Shown one piece after another: positions 26,118 through 34,229 of a DNA stretch of 64,000 nt; the stretch's first letter is position 1, and the number at the start of each line of letters is the position of its first letter. The position numbers and the translations under genes are program-made. The stretch covers positions 28,304-92,303 of the forward strand of contig DATKCF010000002.1 in NCBI GenBank assembly GCA_035513345.1, in the 5' to 3' direction. This DNA is from DATKCF01 sp035513345 (lineage in GTDB: Bacteria > Gemmatimonadota > Gemmatimonadetes > Longimicrobiales > RSA9). Under the pieces are notes generated by a model. It ran no database searches, was not told the origin of the DNA, and was given only the letters and a program-made list of their open reading frames with translations.

Positions 26118-26582
26118 TTACGAAGCTTCGGTCACATCGGCCTCCCATTCGACCGCGACGGCGCCAACCAGACTCTGTGCCGTCGGACACTTGTCGCGGT
26201 GACGCGAGAGCGCCCGATCCACTGCATCGCGCGTACCCGCTGGTATGCGCAACCGGTACCGGACATCGATTCGCGTCAGCCTGATTATACCATCGACGAG
26301 TTCGTTGGTGCCTTCGACAGCGGCCTCGATATCGTCGGGTGCAAGCCGGATCCCGCGCACCTCCAGTGCGCCGTTGAGGGTTCCCAGCATTCAGGCGCCG
26401 GTCGCGGCCACCAGGAAGTCGACGGGCAATGGCAGGTCGGGCTGGTCGTCGAGCTTGAAGTGACGCTTGATCGAGCCGTGCACGCCCGTATCGAACTGGC
26501 CGCCGGCCTCGAGGAACGCGCGGCGGTGCGTCCCGGCAACGATCGTTATCCTGGACTTCGAGGTGTAGGCGGGCTCGCTCAT
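26118..26582 (-). CDS. OsmC-family protein, probable selenoprotein with in-frame UGA
   Basis: Read through one TGA (26391-26393), the gene gives 154 residues of an OsmC/Ohr-like thiol peroxidase fold, a usual length. The first part ends PVDFLVAATGA, then comes the TGA, then MLGTLNGALEVRGI in the same frame. In OsmC proteins this helix carries the peroxidatic Cys (Ala-rich stretch followed by Cys), so residue 64 is read as selenocysteine. The second, resolving Cys is kept at residue 132 (HRDKCPTAQSL). A bacterial SECIS-like hairpin starts 19 nt after the TGA. OsmC-like selenoproteins are known from metagenomes. The alternative is a nonsense pseudogene, or two separate peptides, since the TGA is followed directly by ATG. 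The ATG start overlaps the upstream stop (ATGA). Confidence 0.8.
26355..26371 (-). promoter_or_regulatory. Putative bacterial SECIS element in osmC
   Basis: On the minus strand, GCGCAC, loop TGGAG, GTGCGC form a perfect 6-bp stem with a 5-nt loop. The loop begins 25 nt after the TGA, and a G is in its first two positions. Both match the known bacterial SECIS rules (short stem, apical loop with an early G, about 16-37 nt from the UGA). SelB would bind it to deliver Sec-tRNA. Confidence 0.7.
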
Positions 26583-26785
26583 CGGGTATCTTCCCTTTCC
26601 TCATCGCGGTTTCGCCTGCCGGACCACGGCTCGAAGCCGCGGCAGGCAAGAACGGGCAACGCAGGATACCGCGCAAATGCCGGATCGGTACGGGACCGCT
26701 GGCAGAACACGAAGGTCGACGTCCGGGTCACGATGTCACGACGGTGCAGGCACCGGTGGCACAGGCCGGGCGGGACGGCCGGCAT
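26579..26785 (-). CDS. Small Cys-rich protein, putative zinc ribbon
   Basis: 68 residues. Cys at 9, 12, 28 and 48 (LCHRCLHRR, VFCQRSRTDPAF and VLACRGFEP) are spaced like a small treble-clef or ribbon metal site; the YPALPVL segment between them recalls short conserved proteins of unknown function with a C-x-x-C...C...C pattern. The tail is highly charged. It is coupled to osmC (ATGA) and follows pgeF by 4 bases, so it belongs to the same unit. No function can be assigned. Confidence 0.65.
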   Translation of the reverse strand: MPAVPPGLCHRCLHRRDIVTRTSTFVFCQRSRTDPAFARYPALPVLACRGFEPWSGRRNRDEEREDTR

Positions 26786-26789
26786 CGGA

Positions 26790-27569
26790 TCACCCGGTCC
26801 GGATCCCCAGCACGGCCATCTGGCGCCCGGCCTCGCCGGCGCGGTGCGAGTAGAACGGCCGGCCGGACTCGCACCGCGTGCACAGCTCCGACACGGTGAT
26901 GGCCGCGTTCAACACGCCCGCGCCGACGGCGCGAGCAACGCCCACCTCCCGCGGATCGACGGGTTCCGGCGACGCGGGCACGGGCAGGCCGAGCTGCTCG
27001 TGGACCTCCGGCCCGACTTCGTAGCATTCGCCGCAGATAGCGGGTCCGAAGTGAACGTGAAGCCGGGCCGTGTCGCCATCCGCGGCACTCGAGGCGATCG
27101 TGATTCCGCGTTCGATGATGCCGGCGGCAACGCCCCGCCAGCCGGCGTGCAGCAACGTGACGGTTCTGGCCACGGGATCGACGATCGAGACGGGAACGCA
27201 GTCGGCCACCGAAACGGTGAGCGCGAGGTCGGACGCGGCGGTGTGATGGCCGTCGAACCCGTCGAGGATCGCCAGCCCCTGTGTCGCCCGGGCGTGCAGC
27301 CGGACAGCGGCGCGGTGCACCTGTCGCGAATGGACGATGCCGCCGGTTCGGAGCGATCGCTGGAGCGACCTCCATCGGTCGAGCACGGCGCCCACGGGTT
27401 GCCCTCCGGACAGGCCCAGGTCGAAGTCGCCGGCAGCGCCCCGCCATGTCGTGCCCTGGATCAGCCAGTCCCAGCGGTCCGCCCAGTCCGGATGCATGCG
27501 CAACGGCGCATCGAGACCGGCATCGATCTCGCGGATCCGGGAAGCCGCGCCGGTTCGGACTCCCTTCAC
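26790..27569 (-). CDS. pgeF: PgeF/YfiH-family laccase-domain protein (peptidoglycan editing factor)
   Basis: 259 residues of the copper-oxidase-4 (DUF152) fold. Family motifs are HSRQVHRAAVRLHA, SVADCVPVSIVD, LLHAGWRGVAAGI and GPAICGECYEVGPEV, with the metal-binding Cys and His residues kept. In E. coli this protein removes wrongly incorporated L-Ser from the peptidoglycan precursor; others report purine nucleoside phosphorylase activity (FAMIN-like). Lying just downstream of murA fits a cell-wall role. The GTG start overlaps the previous stop (GTGA). Confidence 0.9.
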   Translation of the reverse strand: MKGVRTGAASRIREIDAGLDAPLRMHPDWADRWDWLIQGTTWRGAAGDFDLGLSGGQPVGAVLDRWRSLQRSLRTGGIVHSRQVHRAAVRLHARATQGLAILDGFDGHHTAASDLALTVSVADCVPVSIVDPVARTVTLLHAGWRGVAAGIIERGITIASSAADGDTARLHVHFGPAICGECYEVGPEVHEQLGLPVPASPEPVDPREVGVARAVGAGVLNAAITVSELCTRCESGRPFYSHRAGEAGRQMAVLGIRTG

Positions 27570-27925
27570 TCGACTTCGAAGCGGAAGTCGGCTCCGTCGT
27601 CAGGACGGTCTTCGGGCTGCGGTTCCGCTTCGCGCACGGCATTGACGCGCGCGGCCAACTCGTCGACCTGTGCGCGCAACGCGTCGAACTCCTTGCGTGT
27701 GATGAAGTCGAGGCGTTCGCGGACGTCCTCGACGGCTTCCTGCGCGGCCTGGAATGTCGACTTCGCGGCGTCCTGCGCGTCGGCGGGCGTGGCTTCGCCG
27801 CCGGTGCGCAACTCGTCGAACGTCTCTTCGACGGCGTCCTTCAACGCGCCGAGGATGCCGATGACCGATCGCACGCCTTCGCGTACCGCGTCGCCGGGGT
27901 CCCGTCGCTTCTCGTCAGTGCTCAT
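27566..27925 (-). CDS. Coiled-coil protein with UbiK-like C-terminus
   Basis: 119 residues from the ATG of MSTDEKRRDPGDAVREG. Two helical, heptad-like regions (about 25-70 and 75-100) are followed by an acidic tail. The FITRKEFDALRAQVDELAARV segment resembles the YqiC/UbiK (membrane fusogenic, ubiquinone-synthesis accessory) signature VTREEFD...L...L, while the first half is phasin-like. No transmembrane segment. It starts two bases after the murA stop. The function is only suggested by similarity. Confidence 0.65.
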   Translation of the reverse strand: MSTDEKRRDPGDAVREGVRSVIGILGALKDAVEETFDELRTGGEATPADAQDAAKSTFQAAQEAVEDVRERLDFITRKEFDALRAQVDELAARVNAVREAEPQPEDRPDDGADFRFEVE

Positions 27926-27927
27926 GG

Positions 27928-29217
27928 TCAGTCCAATCCCTGGTCGTGCCGTTCGATGCGTGCGCCGAGCTGGCGCAGGCGATGGTCGATACGTTCGTAT
28001 CCGCGCTCGATCTGGCCGATGTTGTGAATCCGGCTGCGACCGCGAGCGCACAATGCCGCGATCAGCAGGGCCATGCCGGCCCTGATGTCGGGGCTCTCCA
28101 CGACACCGCCGTGAAGCCGCGAGGGTCCAACGACTACGGCGCGGTGCGGATCGCACAGAACGATTCGCGCGCCCATGCTGATGACCTTGTCGGCAAAGAA
28201 CATCCTCGACTCGAACATCTTCTCGAAGATCAGGACGGTGCCCTGGCACTGGGTCGCGACGACGAGCGCGATCGATGTCAGGTCGGCCGGAAACGCCGGC
28301 CACGGCCCGTCATCGATCTTCGGGATGTGGCCACCGGTGTCGGTCCGGATCTCGAGCTTCTGGCCGGCCGGCACGAACAGATCCTTGCCGCGGATGTCAC
28401 AGGTGATACCGAGCCGATCGAAGCCGAGCAGCGTCGAGTCGAGATGCTGGACGGCCGCATCGGCAATCGTGAGTTCGCCACCGGTCACGGCCGCGAGCGC
28501 GATGAACGAGCCGACTTCGATATGGTCGCTGCCGAGCCGGTACTGCCCGCCGCCCAGCCTGTCCACCCCTTCGATCGTGACGATATGGGTTCCGATGCCA
28601 TCGATCCGCGCGCCCATGCGGACCAGCAGGTGACACAGGTCCTGTACGTGAGGCTCGGCCGCCGCGTTTCGCAGACGCGTCGTGCCGCGGGCCAGGACCG
28701 CGGCCATGATGGCGTTCTCGGTGGCGGTCACGCTCGGCTCATCGAGGAAGATGTCCGCGCCGGTAAGCCGACCCGCGCTGATACGGAACGGTGGCCCGGA
28801 CTCGACGGCCGCTCCGAGGCGGGTCAGCGCAAGCAGGTGTGTGTCGAGGCGACGCCGTCCGATCACGTCTCCTCCCGGTGGCGGAAGCTCAAGGCGTCCG
28901 GTCCGGGCCAGCAACGGGCCGGCCAGCAGGATCGATGCGCGGATTCGCGCCGCGAGCTTCGAATCGAGAGTCGTCGCCGACAATGACGCGGCCCGGACGC
29001 GGACGCGGTTCGGACCCGTCCACTCCGCGGCGGCGCCGAGATGTGCGAGCAGTTCGACCATCGTGCGCACGTCGCCGATCTCGGGCACGTTGTCGAGCGT
29101 CACCTCTTCCTCGGTGAGCAACGTGGCGGCCAGCGCCGGAAGCGCCGCGTTCTTGTTGCCTGCCGGCTGGACCGTCCCGGAAATCGGGTGGCCGCCTTCA
29201 ACGGCGAATACGGGCAT
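27928..29217 (-). CDS. murA: UDP-N-acetylglucosamine 1-carboxyvinyltransferase, Asp variant
   Basis: First committed step of peptidoglycan synthesis: transfers enolpyruvate from PEP to UDP-GlcNAc. 429 residues from the ATG of MPVFAVEGGHPISG; the upstream extension is noise. QPAGNKNAALPALAATLL, RASILLAGPLLAR and the later GGDLIVGPE-like core segments fit MurA. In the active-site loop the usual Cys (PGGC.IG, Cys115 in E. coli) is replaced: PPPGGDVIGRRRLDTH has Asp117. Asp-type MurA enzymes are active but not alkylated by fosfomycin. Promoter candidate upstream at 29262-29291. Confidence 0.95.
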   Translation of the reverse strand: MPVFAVEGGHPISGTVQPAGNKNAALPALAATLLTEEEVTLDNVPEIGDVRTMVELLAHLGAAAEWTGPNRVRVRAASLSATTLDSKLAARIRASILLAGPLLARTGRLELPPPGGDVIGRRRLDTHLLALTRLGAAVESGPPFRISAGRLTGADIFLDEPSVTATENAIMAAVLARGTTRLRNAAAEPHVQDLCHLLVRMGARIDGIGTHIVTIEGVDRLGGGQYRLGSDHIEVGSFIALAAVTGGELTIADAAVQHLDSTLLGFDRLGITCDIRGKDLFVPAGQKLEIRTDTGGHIPKIDDGPWPAFPADLTSIALVVATQCQGTVLIFEKMFESRMFFADKVISMGARIVLCDPHRAVVVGPSRLHGGVVESPDIRAGMALLIAALCARGRSRIHNIGQIERGYERIDHRLRQLGARIERHDQGLD

Positions 29218-29261
29218 CGGTGATCGAATCCTCCATGGCGGCGCGCAACAGACGGGGCGCC

Positions 29262-29291
29262 AACTTATCCGGCGGTTTCGCGCGTCGTCAA
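29262..29291 (-). promoter_or_regulatory. Candidate promoter for murA
   Basis: Minus-strand TTGACG, 18-base spacer, TAAGTT, about 45 bases upstream of the murA ATG. It forms a back-to-back pair with the plus-strand candidate at 29307-29336 in the 193-base intergenic region. Confidence 0.5.
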
Positions 29292-29306
29292 ACGGCTCCG
29301 GCCACC

Positions 29307-29336
29307 TTGACCCCGCACCCGCGCACGACCTAACCT
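29307..29336 (+). promoter_or_regulatory. Candidate promoter for the nitrilase-led operon
   Basis: TTGACC, 18-base spacer, TAACCT, about 75 bases upstream of the GTG at 29411. The -35 is 5 of 6; the -10 is weak. The rest of the region holds nothing else I recognise. Confidence 0.45.
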
Positions 29337-29410
29337 CCGACGCAAGCCGTCGTGCCGGCGTTCCCGTGGGTGTGTCCCGACTTCCGATCCGAGGTGTCCG
29401 CGTTCGCGAC

Positions 29411-30259
29411 GTGACCAGGTTGGTGCTCGATTTGTGCCAGTTCGACTGCGTGCTGGCGGACGTACCGGCCAATGCGCGGCGCATCGCAGCGTACGCGGCG
29501 AGGTCGAACGCGACCCTGCTCGTGACGCCGGAGCTTTCACTGACCGGCTACGACCTCGGCGATGCCGCCGCCGAGCTGGCCCGGCCCGTATCCATCGGCG
29601 AACCGCTGGCCGGAACGGAGCCGATAGCAGCTGTGGCGCCCGCCGTCGTCGTCGGGTTGCCGGAGCTGGACGGATCCGGGATCGTCTACAACACACTCGT
29701 CGTGCTGGACGGCGGCACGATTCGGTTCCGGCATCGCAAGGTGTATCTTCCGACGTACGGCATGTTCGACGAGGGCCGGTTCTTCGGGCGAGGTCAGGAG
29801 ACCGAGCCGTTCACGATCTGCGGCTGGCGTATCGGTTTTCTCGTATGCGAGGATTTCTGGCACCCGGGTCTGGTATACGTGCTGGCCGCCTCGCATATCG
29901 ACCTCCTGGTCGTTACGGCGTCCTCGCCCGGACGAGGTGGTCCGGCGGACGGCGATGCCATGCGATTCGCGTCGATGGATGTCTGGGAACGCATTGCCCG
30001 CACGACCGCCCAGTTGTACGGCATGCACGTGGCGCTGGTGAACCGGTGCGGCGTCGAGGGCGCGGTCACGTACGGCGGCGGCTCGCTCGTGGCCGGACCC
30101 GACGGTGAGATTGTCGCGCGCGCGCCGGCGTTCGAGGAGGCATGCCTGACGGTCGAGCTGGAGCGCGACGTGGTGGTCGAGGCGCGCAGGCCGTTCGCGC
30201 ACGCGCGGGACGAAGATGTCCGCCTGATGCGGGCGCTTCTGGACCGCCTCGATGCCTGA
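29411..30259 (+). CDS. Nitrilase-superfamily amidase (NAD-synthetase-type glutaminase)
   Basis: 282 residues of the carbon-nitrogen hydrolase fold. The catalytic triad is visible: Glu41 (TPELSLTGYDLG), Lys110 (RHRKVYLPTYGMFDEG) and Cys146 (FLVCEDFWHPG). The TGYDL and YLPTYGMFDEGRFF segments are most like the glutaminase domain of glutamine-dependent NAD synthetase. The GTG giving VTRLVLDLCQFDC is chosen because family members begin there; upstream GTGs in frame exist. It overlaps the next gene by 8 bases, and that gene resembles the missing synthetase half. Confidence 0.88.
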   Translation: MTRLVLDLCQFDCVLADVPANARRIAAYAARSNATLLVTPELSLTGYDLGDAAAELARPVSIGEPLAGTEPIAAVAPAVVVGLPELDGSGIVYNTLVVLDGGTIRFRHRKVYLPTYGMFDEGRFFGRGQETEPFTICGWRIGFLVCEDFWHPGLVYVLAASHIDLLVVTASSPGRGGPADGDAMRFASMDVWERIARTTAQLYGMHVALVNRCGVEGAVTYGGGSLVAGPDGEIVARAPAFEEACLTVELERDVVVEARRPFAHARDEDVRLMRALLDRLDA

Positions 30260-30887
30260 GGCCGCTTCGTCGCCTGAAGCGCTGCACGCGGCCACCATTA
30301 CGGGCAACGTGATACTCGGTGCGGTCCGGGATGCGGGCGCCACGGGCGTCGTCATGCTCGACGCAGAATCGCCGGAGGGCCGGCTCGCGCGTACGTGGCT
30401 GGCCCGGACGCTCGGGGACGACGCTGTCGTGCCGGCTCCGGCACCCGCACACGCGACGACCGGACCGATCGATGCCGACGAGTACCGGCGCGCCGCGGGC
30501 CGGATTCACGCGCGCGAGTACGGCCTGCTCCTCGCGCATCCGGCATGCAAGACTGTACTCTTGCTGGCGTCGGACGTGCCGCCCGAGCGGATCCTGCCTC
30601 TGGGCGACGTCTACGCCACCGAGGTGGCGGACTGGGCGGGTGGCGTGTTGCTGCCCGATGACGTGCGGGCGCTCGCGGACCTGGCCGGCGGCCTGTCGCA
30701 GCTCGACAGAGCGCTGCATGCCTGGCTCGAGCGACGGCGCCCGCTGGAGGCGGCGCTCTCGGAGCTTCCCGTGGAAGCGCGCGCCGCCGTCTCGCGCAGG
30801 CTGCTGCTGAACCGTGCGGTGAGACGCTGGCCGCGCTGCGTACCGAAGATCGGGCGGCGCACATTGTGGATCGATGTTTTCGCATGA
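30252..30887 (+). CDS. Degenerate NAD-synthetase-like protein lacking the ATP loop
   Basis: 211 residues. The segment PERILPLGDVYATEVADWAGG closely resembles the NadE motif around PIGDLYKT.V, and the N-terminal half aligns by position with an N-type ATP pyrophosphatase. Where NadE has SGG.DS, this protein has VVMLDAESPEGRLARTWLA, so the pyrophosphate-binding loop is gone. A basic C-terminus follows (RRLLLNRAVRRW). It is encoded directly after the glutaminase-like gene, as if a fused NadE had been split. Catalysis is unlikely; a scaffold or regulatory role is possible. Similarity is judged by eye only. Confidence 0.6.
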   Translation: MPEAASSPEALHAATITGNVILGAVRDAGATGVVMLDAESPEGRLARTWLARTLGDDAVVPAPAPAHATTGPIDADEYRRAAGRIHAREYGLLLAHPACKTVLLLASDVPPERILPLGDVYATEVADWAGGVLLPDDVRALADLAGGLSQLDRALHAWLERRRPLEAALSELPVEARAAVSRRLLLNRAVRRWPRCVPKIGRRTLWIDVFA

Positions 30888-31560
30888 TGAAAGGCGGGTG
30901 GACGAATCGGTGACAGTTTTCTTCGCAGTGCTCCAGCAGACCGACCTGATCGCGGCCCAGCTCGACCGCATGGCCACGATGATGATGGTGCTCGCGATAT
31001 CCGCTGTCATCGTCGGCCTGTTGAGCGCGATCACGTTGATCGTCAGCCTCATGACGATGCGGTCGGCATCGAAACTGATGAAGACCATCGAGTCGCAGAT
31101 CGAGCGGCTCGCGCCGAAAACCGATCCGCTGATCGAGAAGCTGACGCGTCTTACCGATGACGCGCGCGGCGTGACCGACAGCGTTCGCCGGCGAGTCACC
31201 GACCTGATGGACACCATTTCGGATGTGAACGAGGCGCTCCGTGGCGCACACCGCGCGGCGGACACGCGTGTCCGCGAGTTCGCGGCCGTCCTCGACGTCG
31301 TGCAGTCGGAGACGGAGGAAGTGCTGCTCGATGGCGCGGCCACTGCACGAGGGGTCCACGCAACCGCGGAAGCGCTGCGAGGCGCGGCCCACCCGAGCCG
31401 CCACGGCGTTCCCCGGCATGCCATGGATCCCCACGCGCAGGCTGGGGCACAGCCGGACGGTGTCGATGATGATGACGATGCCGAAGCCGCCGAACCCGAA
31501 GGCGCACCGGCCATCGCGGACACCGCAACGGTGTCCGATCGCGAACCGAAGGATGACTGA
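30874..31560 (+). CDS. DUF948/YtxG-like membrane-anchored coiled-coil protein
   Basis: 228 residues with one hydrophobic segment (about 36-62, MMMVLAISAVIVGLLSAITL), then a long amphipathic region (IESQIERLAPKTDPLIEKLT onward) typical of DUF948, and an acidic disordered tail (DDDDDAEAAEPEG). The ATG overlaps the previous gene by 14 bases; an in-frame GTG at 30910 is a credible alternative start. The next gene is YtxH-like, matching the ytxG-ytxH pairing in Bacillus. Probably an envelope stress or structural protein. Confidence 0.65.
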   Translation: MFSHDERRVDESVTVFFAVLQQTDLIAAQLDRMATMMMVLAISAVIVGLLSAITLIVSLMTMRSASKLMKTIESQIERLAPKTDPLIEKLTRLTDDARGVTDSVRRRVTDLMDTISDVNEALRGAHRAADTRVREFAAVLDVVQSETEEVLLDGAATARGVHATAEALRGAAHPSRHGVPRHAMDPHAQAGAQPDGVDDDDDAEAAEPEGAPAIADTATVSDREPKDD

Positions 31561-31786
31561 GCGCCGATTCGACCTGCCGGATGCCGGCTGGGCGTTCCTG
31601 ATCGGCGCCATTACAGGCGTGGGTGCTGTGCTTCTGCTGCGGGGCGGTGAGGATGATACGGATCTCGTGATCCGGAACCTGCGCGATCAGGGGGTCCCGG
31701 CGCATCGCATGTCCGATCGGCGCGCCCGTGAGCTGGGCGACGTCGTTGCAGTCTCGCGCAGGATCCGGAGCCGGGACGGATTGTGA
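31553..31786 (+). CDS. Small YtxH-like membrane protein
   Basis: 77 residues with a single hydrophobic helix near the N-terminus (AFLIGAITGVGAVLLLRGG) and a charged Arg-rich tail (SDRRARELGDVV). This layout is that of YtxH-type proteins. The ATG overlaps the preceding stop by 8 bases and its stop overlaps the next start (GTGA), so it is translationally embedded in the operon. Confidence 0.55.
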   Translation: MTERRFDLPDAGWAFLIGAITGVGAVLLLRGGEDDTDLVIRNLRDQGVPAHRMSDRRARELGDVVAVSRRIRSRDGL

Positions 31787-32736
31787 CCGTGAACGCCGGG
31801 CGGCGGGCTCTGCGGATCGGTACAGCCTTCGTCGTGGCCGTCATCCTGCTGGGCCTGCTTCCCGATCAGGCCTGGGCCTTCGGTCCCGCGACGCACGTGT
31901 TCCTGGGCAGCCGCCTGCTCGACAACCTGCACCTGCTGCCCGCGGGCATGGCCGAACTGATCCGCGTCCACCCGCAGAGCTTCCTGTACGGGTCAATGGC
32001 CGCCGACATCTCGTTCGCGAAGAAATACGTGCCGGCCGGCAGGCATTGCCATTTCTGGCACGTCGGCGAGGAGATCCTCGCGTCGGCGGACAACGACCGG
32101 CTGCGCGCTGTGGCCTGGGGCTATCTGGGCCACCTCGCCGCCGACACCATCGCACACAACTTCTTCGTGCCTCGCCAGCTCCTGCTCACCAGCAGCAGCA
32201 AGGCGCTCGGCCACGGCTACTGGGAACACAGGATGGACGTGCACCTCGGCGAGACGTGGACTGCCGCCGCGCGCGAGGTCGTTCTCGAATACGACCACTC
32301 CGAAGCCGACAACCTGTTCGACCAGGTACTGAGCGGTACGATCTTCTCCTTCGAGACGAACCGCCGGATATTCCGCGGCATGATCCGCGTCCAGGACAAC
32401 GACCGCTGGCGCGCCGCGTTCGACCGCGTGCTCCAGAGTTCGCGCTGGGATCTTTCCGACGCTACGGTCCGGGCCTACATGTCGATCGCGTTCGACTTCC
32501 TGGTCGACTATTACCTGCGCCGCCGCGAATCGCACCCGGCGGGTCTCGATCCGATCGGCGAGTTCAATCTCGGGCTGGCCAAGAAGGTTCGCCGGCTCGC
32601 CATCCGCGAGGCAGCCATGGGTCAGCAGCCGCCGCTGCTGACTCTCGCCGATGACTTCTTCCCGCTTCCGACCGTCGACCTCGGGTACTGGAGCAGTACG
32701 CTGGCGAACGCGAACGGCGCCGGCGTCCTGCCGTAG
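31783..32736 (+). CDS. Secreted zinc-dependent phospholipase C-like protein
   Basis: 317 residues with a Sec signal peptide ending near residue 32 (LLGLLPDQAWA). The mature start, FGPATHVFLGSRLL, and the later HCHFWHVGEEIL, GYLGHLAADTIAHNFFVPRQ and HGYWEHRMDVHL blocks supply the His and Asp ligands of the zinc-dependent phospholipase C/S1-P1 nuclease fold. Substrate cannot be told from the sequence. Last gene of its operon and convergent with gatB across a 44-base gap in which I see no clear terminator. Confidence 0.8.
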   Translation: MTVNAGRRALRIGTAFVVAVILLGLLPDQAWAFGPATHVFLGSRLLDNLHLLPAGMAELIRVHPQSFLYGSMAADISFAKKYVPAGRHCHFWHVGEEILASADNDRLRAVAWGYLGHLAADTIAHNFFVPRQLLLTSSSKALGHGYWEHRMDVHLGETWTAAAREVVLEYDHSEADNLFDQVLSGTIFSFETNRRIFRGMIRVQDNDRWRAAFDRVLQSSRWDLSDATVRAYMSIAFDFLVDYYLRRRESHPAGLDPIGEFNLGLAKKVRRLAIREAAMGQQPPLLTLADDFFPLPTVDLGYWSSTLANANGAGVLP

Positions 32737-32780
32737 TCGATACCCGGCCTGTGGCTGCTGATCGAGGCGACCCGACGATG

Positions 32781-34225
<1,445 letters not shown>

Positions 34226-34229
<4 letters not shown>

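Noticed and set aside
26391..26393. osmC as an ordinary pseudogene broken by a nonsense mutation
   Set aside because: The stop falls exactly on the catalytic Cys codon, the downstream frame keeps OsmC signatures and the second Cys, and a SECIS-like stem follows. Kept only as the alternative.
32737..32780. Terminator between the convergent phospholipase-like gene and gatB
   Set aside because: No stem longer than 4 bp and no T-tract in the 44 bases.
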